Assembly: GCF_034702125.1 (NCBI RefSeq)
Contig: NC_085868.1
Coordinates: 27,019,201 to 27,083,200, forward strand
Origin: Engraulis encrasicolus
Taxonomy: Eukaryota > Chordata > Actinopteri > Clupeiformes > Engraulidae
DNA: 64,000 nucleotides
Reading direction: 5' to 3'
A program made the position numbers and the translations under genes. Of this stretch, positions 1 to 10,126 are shown piece by piece. Under the pieces are notes generated by a model. It ran no database searches, was not told the DNA's origin, and worked only from the letters and a program-made list of their open reading frames with translations. The first letter of the stretch is position 1; each line of letters starts with the position of its first letter.

Positions 1-44
<44 letters not shown>

Positions 45-52
45 AATTAATG
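1..52. repeat. (TC)n microsatellite
   Basis: A nearly pure TC dinucleotide run at the left edge of the window. It lies in what should be the intron upstream of the first Toll-like receptor coding exon and may continue beyond the window. Confidence 0.95.
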
Positions 53-134
53 GCTGTCTGTTTTCCACTGTCCTGTCAACTTAAGGCACTTAAATCCCAG
101 AAAAAAGCCTAGTCATTGTTATTTTCTGTTACAG

Positions 135-240
135 ATTCACACGACTGATTGCTGCATGGGCCATATTGGTATATTCATACTGTACAACAGGACTTGTGTC
201 ATGTGATTTAAGTAAGGGGACGGCCACCTAAAGCAGCACC
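135..240 (+). promoter_or_regulatory. 5'-UTR part of TLR copy A, with splice acceptor
   Basis: A pyrimidine-rich tract ends in TTACAG at 129-134 and is followed by leader sequence up to the ATG. The same arrangement, with similar sequence, precedes the second receptor at 10049-10126. Conservation of both leader and acceptor suggests that an upstream non-coding exon, outside this window for copy A, is spliced to the coding exon. The ATG lies in a good context (A at -3). Confidence 0.6.
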
Positions 241-3051
241 ATGTCCTCCACTCTACACAGATCTCTCAGTGCTCCTCTCTGCATCATTCTGTATGTCATA
301 GTTTATGCCAGCCATGTGAATGGATACACGTTTGGGGAGTGCATCTTACATGAGCCTCAAAATAACCAAACAAAATTTTTCTGCTTCAGAAAACACCTCA
401 AAAATGTTCCTGCACATCTACCAGTTGTTATAACACATTTAGACATTTCTCAGAACAACATCACTGCAATAAAGAGAGACGATTTTAAAAACCTTGTACA
501 TTTAGAGATCTTAAACATCTCACAGAATCGCATCTCTCATGTGGAGAGAGGCGCTTTCCGAAACTTGATATCGTTAAAACAGCTGAACCTAACCAATAAC
601 AATTTGAACAAAATCACAGATGAGTTCTTCCGTGGCCTGCCTAATCTAAACGTGCTTCTCCTGGAATTTAATGGCAATTTAACTATAGATCCCTCTTCAT
701 TTTCTGTCTTTTCCAAGCTTGAGTGTGTGAAACTGTCTGGCAATAACCTGAGAAACATAACATATCTGCAACCCATATTCCGGATAGAGACCCTGAAAGA
801 ACTTCACATTGCGCACAACAATATTTCACATTTTCAGTCGACGGATATTTCACATTCATCCCTCCAAATTGAAATGCTGAACTTATCTTCAAATCCAATC
901 AGTATTTTTACCATCACAGCAAATATTTTCCCCAACCTTACAGCCATTGATTTGTCTTTCTGCTTTTCAAAGCCACTTTCAGAATGGAAGGTGCTCAGCC
1001 CAGACTTCTTTAGGAATGTGAGAAGGCTTGATCTGACAGGAATTCATATTTCATCTGTGGATTTTAATGTCATTCTGCAAACATTCAATACGTCCCTTGT
1101 TCAGCTCAATATGAACTATGTGCCTTCTGTACAAACATTGATAAGAAATGCTTGTCTGATTCCAACACTAGCAGAGTTGGTGCTTGGGCACAACGGTATG
1201 ACTAACTTTACAGAAACAGGACTTGACAAATGCACCCACTTAAGGGAACTGGATTTGTCTGGTAACAATCTCACTAAACTGGAAGACTTCTTTACCTCAC
1301 TAAGATATCTAACCAACTTAAATCTGTCTCAAAATAACTTTTCAGGCATTCCCAATATTGTACAAAATCTATCCATGTTGGAGTCCTTAAATGTTGAGTT
1401 TAATGACATTAAAGAGATTAACTGTGACACTTTTAACAATGTTAATTTACAAACTCTAGATCTGTCCTACAACTCAGTTAGCGAGCTAAATAATTGTGTT
1501 TTTCAAAACCTGAAAGGCCTTCAAAAACTTTGGCTATTGACAAACTCTATTGGGTCACTGAGGGGAGCTTTCAAAAATGGTCCTGCAAATTTGACACATT
1601 TGGAGATAAGTGATAACGCATTGCACTCCATCAGAAAGGATGACTTGAAAGGTCTAACATCACTCATTTATTTGGGTTTAAGGGATAATAAAATTGAGTC
1701 TATTGCAGAAGGAGCATTTGATTCATTAACTAGTTTGAAAATGCTAGACTTGGACACAAATAAAATTACAGATGTCTATCTCACCCCAACTGTCTTTTCC
1801 GGCCTTACAAATCTAGGTAAACTAACTTTACAGAGTAATCATATTTTAAGAACAAAGCATTATAAAACACCCCCTTTTGGTCGTTTGAAGTCTCTTAAAA
1901 CACTTTTTGTCTTTTCTCAGCGTCAGCATGAAATACAGACTTATTTACCTGTGGATTTGCTGTGGAATCTGACAAATTTGACAGGTTTCTGGGCCCAAAA
2001 CGTTGGATTCCAAGATATAAATGATGACTTCTTCAAAGACAACACACAGCTCATTGTACTTGGCCTTAGTGAAAATAACCTCACATTTCTCTCTCCTAAA
2101 ATATTCCGGCCCCTGCGACAACTCCTCCAACTGTATTTGGAAAAATGCAACCTTAAGACTTTAGATTTCATTGTGCAAGCAAAATTACACTCTCTCATTC
2201 GTTTGAAGATCAGAAATAACCAAATCAGCTCCATAAACGATACAGTTATCCAGGCCCTTCCCTCATTACAGTTACTTGAGATGAGAGGAAATACCTTCAC
2301 CTGTGACTGTTTAAACGAAGGGTTCATCAAATGGGTGCTCACAAATAATTTGACACAAGTACTTGAAGCGAATACATTTCAGTGTAATAGTCCACCAAAT
2401 CTGATAGGGACTGAGCTCCTAAAGTTAGACTTGCATTCTTGCTCAATTGACTTTGGGTTGTATTGTTATATTTCCAGCACTTCTGTGGTGCTCCTGACAT
2501 TGGTCGCATCCCTCCTCTATCACTTCCTACGCTTGCAAATAATTTATGCCTATTATATGTTCTTGGCATTTCTCTATGACAAAAAGAAAAAGGATCCAAA
2601 AAAGTCTAGGTTCCAATATGATGCATTTGTTTCCTACAACCTCCACGATGAACACTGGGTCACTGGTACGTTGCTTCCCAAGCTAGAAGGGGAACAGGGA
2701 TGGAGACTGTGTTTGCACCATCGGGATTTCCAACCAGGAAAATTCATCGTGGACAACATCATAGACGGCATCTACGGCAGCCGCAAGACCATCTGTGTCA
2801 TCAGCCAGCACTACCTGGAGAGCGAGTGGTGCTCCAGGGAGGTTCAGGTGGCCAGCTTCCGGCTGTTTGACGAGAAGAAGGACGTTCTGATTCTAGTGTT
2901 CCTGGAGGACATTCCGGAATACCGGCTGTCAGCACACTACAGGATCAGGAGCCTGGTGAGGAAGCGGACGTACCTCCGCTGGCCCAAAGCCGGAGAGGAC
3001 ACACGGGTCTTCTGGGAGAAACTAAGGCTCGCCCTGGGCACCCAACTCTAG
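241..3051 (+). CDS. Toll-like receptor, TLR11 subfamily (TLR13/TLR22-like), copy A
   Basis: This is an intact single-exon receptor of 936 residues. Residues 1-28 look like a signal peptide. A long leucine-rich-repeat ectodomain follows, with many LxxLxLxxNxI units and N-glycosylation sites. A C-terminal LRR cap spans about 682-735 (FTCDC to HSCS). One membrane segment lies near 741-763, then a basic KKKKDPKK linker, then a TIR domain from about 791. The TIR domain shows box 1 (YDAFVSYN), box 2 with the BB-loop proline (LCLHHRDFQPG) and box 3 (FWEKL). The GEQGWRLCLHHRDFQPGK form is typical of TLR13/21/22/23 proteins, which sense microbial nucleic acid and signal through TIR adaptors. I cannot decide between TLR13-like and TLR22 by eye. 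The LRR part is AT-rich; the TIR-coding end is visibly GC-richer. Confidence 0.95.
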   Translation: MSSTLHRSLSAPLCIILYVIVYASHVNGYTFGECILHEPQNNQTKFFCFRKHLKNVPAHLPVVITHLDISQNNITAIKRDDFKNLVHLEILNISQNRISHVERGAFRNLISLKQLNLTNNNLNKITDEFFRGLPNLNVLLLEFNGNLTIDPSSFSVFSKLECVKLSGNNLRNITYLQPIFRIETLKELHIAHNNISHFQSTDISHSSLQIEMLNLSSNPISIFTITANIFPNLTAIDLSFCFSKPLSEWKVLSPDFFRNVRRLDLTGIHISSVDFNVILQTFNTSLVQLNMNYVPSVQTLIRNACLIPTLAELVLGHNGMTNFTETGLDKCTHLRELDLSGNNLTKLEDFFTSLRYLTNLNLSQNNFSGIPNIVQNLSMLESLNVEFNDIKEINCDTFNNVNLQTLDLSYNSVSELNNCVFQNLKGLQKLWLLTNSIGSLRGAFKNGPANLTHLEISDNALHSIRKDDLKGLTSLIYLGLRDNKIESIAEGAFDSLTSLKMLDLDTNKITDVYLTPTVFSGLTNLGKLTLQSNHILRTKHYKTPPFGRLKSLKTLFVFSQRQHEIQTYLPVDLLWNLTNLTGFWAQNVGFQDINDDFFKDNTQLIVLGLSENNLTFLSPKIFRPLRQLLQLYLEKCNLKTLDFIVQAKLHSLIRLKIRNNQISSINDTVIQALPSLQLLEMRGNTFTCDCLNEGFIKWVLTNNLTQVLEANTFQCNSPPNLIGTELLKLDLHSCSIDFGLYCYISSTSVVLLTLVASLLYHFLRLQIIYAYYMFLAFLYDKKKKDPKKSRFQYDAFVSYNLHDEHWVTGTLLPKLEGEQGWRLCLHHRDFQPGKFIVDNIIDGIYGSRKTICVISQHYLESEWCSREVQVASFRLFDEKKDVLILVFLEDIPEYRLSAHYRIRSLVRKRTYLRWPKAGEDTRVFWEKLRLALGTQL

Positions 3052-3513
3052 AGCTTGTTTGTGTTATGCTGTCTCTGATTCTGTCAAGAGATTTCTTGTG
3101 ATTCATTTCTGTAATATTTGGCAAAATTACATTAACCCTCTATTTATATAACAAATGCAGCAATACTGATCAGTCTAATACATGTAATATAATAATAATG
3201 TGATAATATACATAGTCTCTTAATCTTCCTTTAACATGCATGATAGGCCAATATATTTTCTAATATTTCTTTAAATTACATATTTTCATGAATTAAGAAT
3301 GAATTACCGGTAAGTTTAATTAAGTTGTATGAATTAAGCTTATCATTATTGAACAACTTAAGAAAATAATGTGTTCTTGCTCATTATTAATCACTGCCAT
3401 CACAAATGTGCCACAATTTAAAAAAAAATGTTTTTTTACTATTGAAGCAGGCACAGACTAGATAGAGAGTAGAGATTAAGGAGTGCACTTGGCAGAAAAT
3501 GGTTCCAATCCCC
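3052..3513. other. 3' flank of TLR copy A
   Basis: AT-rich sequence after the stop codon, presumably including the 3'-UTR. I see no canonical AATAAA signal close to the stop and no other gene. Confidence 0.5.
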
Positions 3514-3556
3514 ACATGCGCACATGCACACACGCACACACACACACACGCACGCA

Positions 3557-3632
<76 letters not shown>
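3514..3632. repeat. (CA)n microsatellite
   Basis: Imperfect then pure CA repeat. Open frames running through it on both strands encode only alternating His-Thr or Cys-Val and are not genes. The 3' flank (3633-3690, GGGTGCATCAAATGCC onward) resembles the flank of the repeat at 8091-8206. Confidence 0.97.
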
Positions 3633-3635
<3 letters not shown>

Positions 3636-3810
3636 GGTGCATCAAATGCCCCAACATGGGAAAATCCTGCCCTTCTTTCGCTGTACTCTTCCTTTACTGA
3701 TAAATCTTCCTTGCAAAATATAAGGACATGTGATATACTGTACGTATGTTAAATACACACATTGGCACTGAATTTGGTGTTTTAGTTAGGCCTAATTAGT
3801 TCAAATTCTC

Positions 3811-4065
3811 TTGTGGAACTTTTTGATCAAAACTAGTACGAATAATCGTGTGAAAGAATCATGCTACAGTTGCCTTTCCACTTTCCCATGTTTTTTGCTC
3901 CCTTCCTTCAGCAATGATCTAGCCCCCATGCGCTAGTCCTTTATCCATGTTGGAACATCCCTGTACCCATCCTTTAGCCATGTTTTGCTTGCTTTATGTA
4001 CTAGGTAAGTGCAACATTCTGTCCTTACTACTAGTTTTGACCAAAACAGCCTCAAAGCACACTCT
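3811..4065. mobile_element. Degraded MITE with TTGATCAAAAC-type ends
   Basis: The left part (TTTTTGATCAAAACTAGTA) and the right part (CTAGTTTTGACCAAAACAGC) are roughly inverted. Inner and outer parts resemble the better preserved element at 51995-52335. Probably a decayed copy of the same family. Confidence 0.5.
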
Positions 4066-4856
4066 CCATTTAGCTACAAACATCCATTCACTCCCATTTG
4101 AAGTTTCAAGCCTATTTTTCCACCCTTTAACATAGATCGAATTAGACTCCTCTCCAATCCAAAGACCCTGATTGATTCAGTTATTAATTATTACATAGTT
4201 TATAACTGACTAAATCCCAATAATTTCTACAATAATAAGAAAAGAAAAGAAAACGAGAAGAAAATGTAGTGACTGTACGTACTGTACTGTCTAACCAATG
4301 ATAACTCCTAACAGTACATTCATTTCTGGTTCCGACGTCTTCAAGTGGAGCGATTCCATTTCACCTCAACCCATGAACGGTGAAGCTCGGACTGAAGCTC
4401 AAAGGAGCTACGTCATGGTAACTTGGGGAATTATGGGAAATTGAGTACATTGTATATATTATAGAAACAAAAATTGGTCACACACACACACACGCACACA
4501 CAGTTTTGCCAAACTGAAGGCAGACAGTTGAGGAGAGCGGCATGGCATTGAAATATTGTTGTTGTTGTTTAAGTAAACTCAGGACAGGGGAGTAAAGTGA
4601 GAAACATGACTGCAGTTAACCCACAGAACGTGATCAATCTTACAATAGATAGTCTACAAGGGTCATTCAGTAATGAAAATAGGCTACAAGTGTCATTTAG
4701 TAATAAAAATGAGGACCCCAGGCTCTTCTATAAGAGGATTTACTTCCTAAAGATCAACTTTGCCTGCTTTGCGACTGAACCAGATTCTTGGCATACCGTG
4801 GTGGACAGGAGGACCTGCAGGGATTAGTGGCAGCCCCACAGCTATGATGGTGGTCA
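4066..4856. other. Intergenic stretch
   Basis: No gene or recognised element. Contains a short CA run near 4482-4502 and a (GTT)n stretch near 4556. Confidence 0.4.
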
Positions 4857-4864
4857 TGTTAAAG

Positions 4865-5225
4865 CAGTTGTTCCCAACCTATGGGTCGGGACCCAACTTA
4901 TGGGTCGCCAAAGATCCACAGAGGCTCGCGGAGCCCTCTTGATTTTAAGGGGTTTAATTATATATTTATAGCCCATGTTGAATAAATGACAAAGCATTTA
5001 ACTAATATATGCATAGAAGCAACACATCAAACATTTGCTACATCAAACATTTTTTTCTATATTTGACCAAAGACAAATTGAGGAATAAAATAACTAAAAT
5101 GATTTTTTGCAGGAAACAGAGGGCATCTTGTGACTCCCTCTCGTGTGGGCGCTCGCGCGGTTGGATCACCAAAGCTTACAATAGTAAAAACATGGGTCCC
5201 TGAAGAAAAAGGTTGGGAACCACTG
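4865..5225. mobile_element. hAT-type MITE with 8 bp target duplication
   Basis: The ends are inverted (CAGTTGTTCCCAACCT and AGGTTGGGAACCACTG). It is flanked by identical 8 bp copies TGTTAAAG (4857-4864 and 5226-5233), the length expected for hAT transposition. It has no transposase. A closely related copy sits at 45378-45674. Confidence 0.85.
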
Positions 5226-5227
5226 TG

Positions 5228-5648
5228 TTAAAGGACCACTAGAGTCAATTTCAATATGCTGTTGTATTGCTCACGGCTACCCTTGACTTTTCAGTACCCG
5301 GTGATGCCACATTTTTCGGCTCAGCCCTTTCCGAGATCTGAGCTATTCAAATGGGGGCAGCTTTTGTTTACATTTTAAAAATCCTTAACATAGGCCTACT
5401 CCAAATATTTTCCCAAAAGGTATCGCTGTTTGCTAGTTGTCTTCTGGTGTTGTATAACTTTTTGGATGTTTTTGGGAATAAATCGAGATGTTTTTTTGAA
5501 ATGTAAACAAACACCTGCCCCCATTACAATGACCAGGATCTCTGAAGAGGCTGAAGAAAAAAAAATCTCAGGTAGAGCTCTACTGGCAAGTCCAGGGTAG
5601 TGTGAGCATTACAACTCCATGTTGAAATTGGCTGAAGTTATCCTTTAA
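5228..5648. mobile_element. MITE with TTAAAGGA ends
   Basis: Begins TTAAAGGACCACT and ends in the approximate reverse complement (AAGTTATCCTTTAA). Inner inverted similarity includes CAATTTCAATAT against ATGTTGAAATTG. It overlaps the right target duplication of the preceding hAT element, so the two insertions are abutted. Family not assigned. Confidence 0.55.
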
Positions 5649-6058
5649 GTCTTAAGTCTTAAGTTTAAGATTCTACATGGAAATGTATGGTATACATTTG
5701 AGATAAGACATGGCAACAAAGCCTGCCATGGTGCACTGACCTTACAGGTAGTGTGCAATTGCTTTTAGTAGCCTAGTTTACTTCCAGAAAAGATGCTGCC
5801 CATTCAGAAATGTTATTTATTTCACAAGCATTTTCTACCACCAACATACAATGTAATACAAAGTATTCATTATATTGGGAAAAATGTACTTTTCATATGG
5901 TGTATCTTCTCTGTGTCTGCTATTTTCAATTTCCAGTAATGGACATTTTTAGCTGCAGAACTTTGTGTACCTACTTTGGTCAGCAGTAACATTTGGAGTA
6001 GGCAGATAGTTGCGATGGGCAGCATTGTTGCAATGCCTACTCTGGCCACAATCCTATA

Positions 6059-6883
6059 TAGGGTTGGGTACCGAAACTCTGTACAGGCACCGGAGAAAAT
6101 ATTAACTTTAGTAACCAGACCGAAATACATTACATCGTGAATTTCGGTGCCTGATTTCGGTGCCTCAAAATATGCAGCTGCGGCATAATTAGGCTACGCC
6201 CACTGTTAACAGCAGCACCGTTTTCAGTCACTCGCAGGAGGAGCAGAAGAAAGCAGAAGCAGTTAATTTCCCTCAGTGCTCTGTTTTGGTGCGCTGTAAA
6301 CGCATGTCAGCAGCACTGCTAGTATTATTGTTGCTAATGGAAGTATCCATCAACAGTTCAACACCATTTCATCATGTCAAACACCAACACAACAAGCTTT
6401 GACAGAGAGAGAGGAGGAGGGGCTCTTCTTGCACACACGCTGTTTTGAAGCTGTCTGCCTGTTGTTCATTTCCAGTGACAAGTTGTTTTGCTTCTTATAT
6501 AGGCTGCTGTATGTAGGCCTAGAGTAGAGACCAATTTGACTTTGTAATAATTCAGTTAGGCCTACATTTTTTTAAAACAGTTTAATAATTGTATGCTGAA
6601 ATAGTAAAAAATAGGGTAATAGCCTACTGAAGGTATATTGCCAACATTTCTACTCTGAAATGTCCTATTTGAAAGATGGACTGCATAGGCTACTGTTGGC
6701 TATTACATAGGCTACATAAAGTCTTTAGAAAATATGTGCTGATTTTAAAATTCAATTTTATTATCATTATTATTATTATTTTTTAAAAAGTACCGGAAAA
6801 AGTACCGTTTATGCACCGGCACCGTTTTAAAAGTATCGATTTGGCACCAGTATCGAATGAAACCCTTTCAATACCCAACCCTA
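6059..6883. mobile_element. Non-autonomous hAT element (825 bp)
   Basis: Terminal inverted repeats TAGGGTTGGGTA and ATACCCAACCCTA bound the element. Exact 8 bp target duplications ATCCTATA lie at 6051-6058 and 6884-6891. The subterminal regions are dense in CGGTGCC and TACCGG motifs, as is usual for hAT transposase-binding sites. No transposase ORF is present. Confidence 0.88.
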
Positions 6884-7098
6884 ATCCTATATACTCAAAC
6901 TTTAGCATTTTGTCAAGAAAGCATGTCTGATATAGGGAAAGTATAAATGCAAATACTCAAAACAATGTTTTTAAAAAATGTGTGCATTCTCAGTTCTCTA
7001 TTGTTGAGTCGAACAACTCAATAGAAGTCTTTATAGTATGCCAATTATGCTTCTGCTTTCCTAGTTTCTTAGTTTCTAGTTTCATAGTTTCCACAAAT

Positions 7099-7211
<113 letters not shown>

Positions 7212-7333
7212 GTGTCCTTTTTGGGGAACTCCTTGTCAAAATTGTTGATAAATGAACCAACAAAAGCACAATTTATCTCTTTAGCACCTCAATGCTTTCT
7301 CCACAAAACACAATGTCCCTCTTTATTGTGCTT

Positions 7334-7697
7334 TAAAGGTACACTGTGCAGGAAATGGTCAAAAAGGTACTTCAACTATGCTGCCCATTGAAACTGTGTT
7401 GCCTATTGCCAAATTTTATCTTTTCATGAAAGTTTACTAAGTACTGTAATAAGCTAATATTTTCTAGTATGGACCAAATACAGTCATTTTCAGCTAAAAA
7501 TAGCTAATTCTGGAAATTCAAAATGGCGGACCATGGAGAAGATCCCCCTTTTCATGTAAAAGTGCAATTTTTCCAGTCATAATGAATACTTAGAATTTGA
7601 TGGTGGTGGTAAGTATTCATGAAAAGGGTAACATTAGTGAATGGGTAGCATGAATTCTGGAAATAAACAACTAACAATCTTACACAGTGTACCTTTA
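7334..7697. mobile_element. MITE with TAAAGGTACACTGTG inverted ends
   Basis: Perfect 15 bp terminal inverted repeats (TAAAGGTACACTGTG and CACAGTGTACCTTTA) bound a 364 bp element without an ORF. The body is the same family as the element ending at 23403, whose ends read TTAAAGGGACACTGTG. A 5 bp TGCTT flank on both sides could be a target duplication or chance. Confidence 0.85.
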
Positions 7698-7777
7698 TGC
7701 TTATTGCTTCTGCATTTCTTTGTGGCCAGATTACAGGTGAACACAGACATGCACAGACATGCACATCATGTGACACA

Positions 7778-7908
<131 letters not shown>

Positions 7909-8090
7909 GAAAAGGGTAGAGAAAGTAGTGAGTATTGTCAGAGTTGGCCAAAGTTGACCGCCAGATGGGGGATGTAGTCACAAAACACAGACACCACGGG
8001 ACCTGAAAGCATCCTGCTCACGGAAAGGGAACTGGGAACTGCCACAATGTCACAATGCTACAATGCTGCACGGCACACAGTGCAGCCGAC

Positions 8091-8206
8091 ACATACACGC
8101 ACACACATACACACGCACACACATACACACACACACGCACACACATACACACGCACACACATACACACGCACACACATACACACGCACACACCTACACAC
8201 ACACTA
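8091..8206. repeat. ACACGCACACACATAC minisatellite
   Basis: A higher-order repeat of about 16 bases derived from CA repeats, with regularly placed CG and AT steps. It is followed by a flank (GGGTACATCAAACGCC onward) resembling the flank of the microsatellite at 3514-3632 and a stretch near 44780. Confidence 0.9.
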
Positions 8207-9094
8207 GGGTACATCAAACGCCCAAACTTGAGAAATTTCCGCTCTTCTTTTGCCCCAGGCAAAGGGAGGGGGTGGGGTCGGGTGAGTTGAGGTGGGGAGG
8301 TTAGGTCTTTACTGTAGTGTTTGTATTGAGAGAGGGGGGCCTTGCAGATGACATTTATCCTGGGCCCCGCCAAAGCTGTTAGCGGCCCTTATGTCCCATT
8401 GGCACAATGACATGATGCCACAGTGCCACACTGGCACAACATCACAATGCTGCTTCATTTACACTATGTTGCAATATAGGAAATTTTCTTGGGGAGGCGC
8501 CTTGTGTGGATTTATAAACATGCCAAAGACGGTAGGCTCTTAAATTAGCTGAGACAGGCCAGTCGGTCAATAACAGAGTGGGACTTATGAATTATAGGCC
8601 AAGGAGGATTCATGCTTTTCATATGTTCAAAATCACTGCTGGTATGTATGAAACATTGTGGCGTTTCTTTTTCGCCTATAGGGTTGAGACTCAGTAAAAA
8701 CCTTGAGACAACCAGTTCAGAATCAGTAGATCATCTGTGATGAGCTCTTTGTTTTTCCACAGAGTTCTTAATGAGGTTTTCAGTTGTCAGATTTTGATGA
8801 TACTTTGAAATATCGGTACATTTTGTTATTTAAGTTGTTAACATGTCATACAGGATTTTATTAATGGTCAGTAAATTACGTATTAACTAATTAAAAAAAA
8901 ATTTTTCTAAATGAGTGAGGAATATTAGGGGGCAGTTGTGCCCTAATCTGGTTAACCTTTAGAGGGTGGGTTTTTGAACATTCTATAAAAAGAATGCATT
9001 CTATATCAATGCAAGATTCTAAAATTCCAAATTGTATTGAAAGACGCCCAGAATTCTATAGAACTATCACTGCCCAAACATTCCTGTCACACCG
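8207..9094. other. Intergenic stretch
   Basis: No gene seen. The first 100 bases repeat the CA-associated flank. The rest is AT-rich single-copy-looking DNA. Confidence 0.4.
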
Positions 9095-9295
9095 GTGTGA
9101 CGGTACACTCTTAAAAATTAAGGGAATAGGCTTTAGATCAGAGGGTTGCAGTTTCGAATCCCACCCTTCCACTCCACTCCAAGAGCCGTTGAGCAAGGCG
9201 CCTAACTCCACAGTGCTCTAGGGACTGTAACCAATACCCTGTATTTAAAATAACTCTACGTCACATTGGATAAAAGCGGCAGCTAAGTGTAATAT
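9095..9295 (+). mobile_element. tRNA-derived SINE
   Basis: A B-box-like GTTTCGAATCCCAC lies at 9151-9164. It is followed by a body containing GAGCAAGGCGCCTAACTCC and a tail GGATAAAAGCGGCAGCTAAG. These are typical of fish SINEs whose tails end in the TTGGATAAAAGCG(T/G)C motif. The A-box end is degraded. Confidence 0.65.
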
Positions 9296-10048
9296 TAGAC
9301 CTATGTTCATATCAGTAAATATGTGCACATAAGAAAAACGGCCTACAGCTGCAAACCGAGAACTGGACCCTGTAGGATGAGTTTGATGTGTTTGTCTGCC
9401 AGACACGTCTATATTGTGCAGTTTAAACTCTTGTGCTCTTCTGAGGCCAAGCATGCAGGACTGCTGTTTTTGTCAACATAGTTTTCCTTAATCAAAGTAT
9501 CATTGTTTGTATAGTGTTACCATTTTTTCTCAATCATAATCATGACGTTAAAATGTCTTGAGCCAAAGAGAGAGTGCTGTGAATGATACTTAATCTAAAA
9601 TGCACACCCTTTGTTCTAGATTTTTTTTCCTTGAGAATTTGATGCCAGTACTTCTAATGGACCTCACGGCAAATTGATGAAAATTACTGGCCTGTATGCA
9701 GTTGACTATTATTAGCTTAATCTAAACTGACGTCTCAAAAGTAAAAGTAGATTTAAATGCATGCAGGTAACACCAGTTATTAAAAAAAAATAAAATAAAA
9801 AAAAACAGCTAAGAATTAGTTGATCGTAAGACAGGTATACTGATCTACGGTAACTGTAGTAGTGTTGGAAAGAAACTGTTGCAGAGTTTTTTTATTCTAC
9901 TTATACTTAGACACATCTGAATCTAAATACAGGCACACAAGTAAAAAAAATGCATTAATTAATTCATTCATAAATTTGTTAATTGATTTAATACAATAAT
10001 GCAGAGGAGTAAAATCTAAGCTTATTTATTGTGATGTCTCCATTACAG
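9296..10048. other. Upstream region of TLR copy B
   Basis: AT-rich sequence presumed to be the intron or promoter region upstream of the coding exon of the second receptor. No other gene is visible. Confidence 0.4.
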
Positions 10049-10126
10049 ACTTGCATGGTTGATTGCTGCATCCACATTGGTGCATTCATACAACTGGACC
10101 AGTGGAGGGCCATCTAAAGCAACACC
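10049..10126 (+). promoter_or_regulatory. 5'-UTR part of TLR copy B, with splice acceptor
   Basis: The acceptor CCATTACAG ends at 10048. The leader that follows is recognisably homologous to 135-240 (GATTGCTGCAT, TTCATAC, CCATCTAAAGCA) but lacks about 28 bases present in copy A. The retained acceptor implies the same upstream non-coding exon structure. Confidence 0.6.

Noticed and set aside
3387..3752. Open frames of 70-90 codons on both strands through CA repeats (also at 7069-7269, 7552-7981, 8018-8373 and 24137-24400)
   Set aside because: They encode only alternating His-Thr or Cys-Val from dinucleotide repeats.
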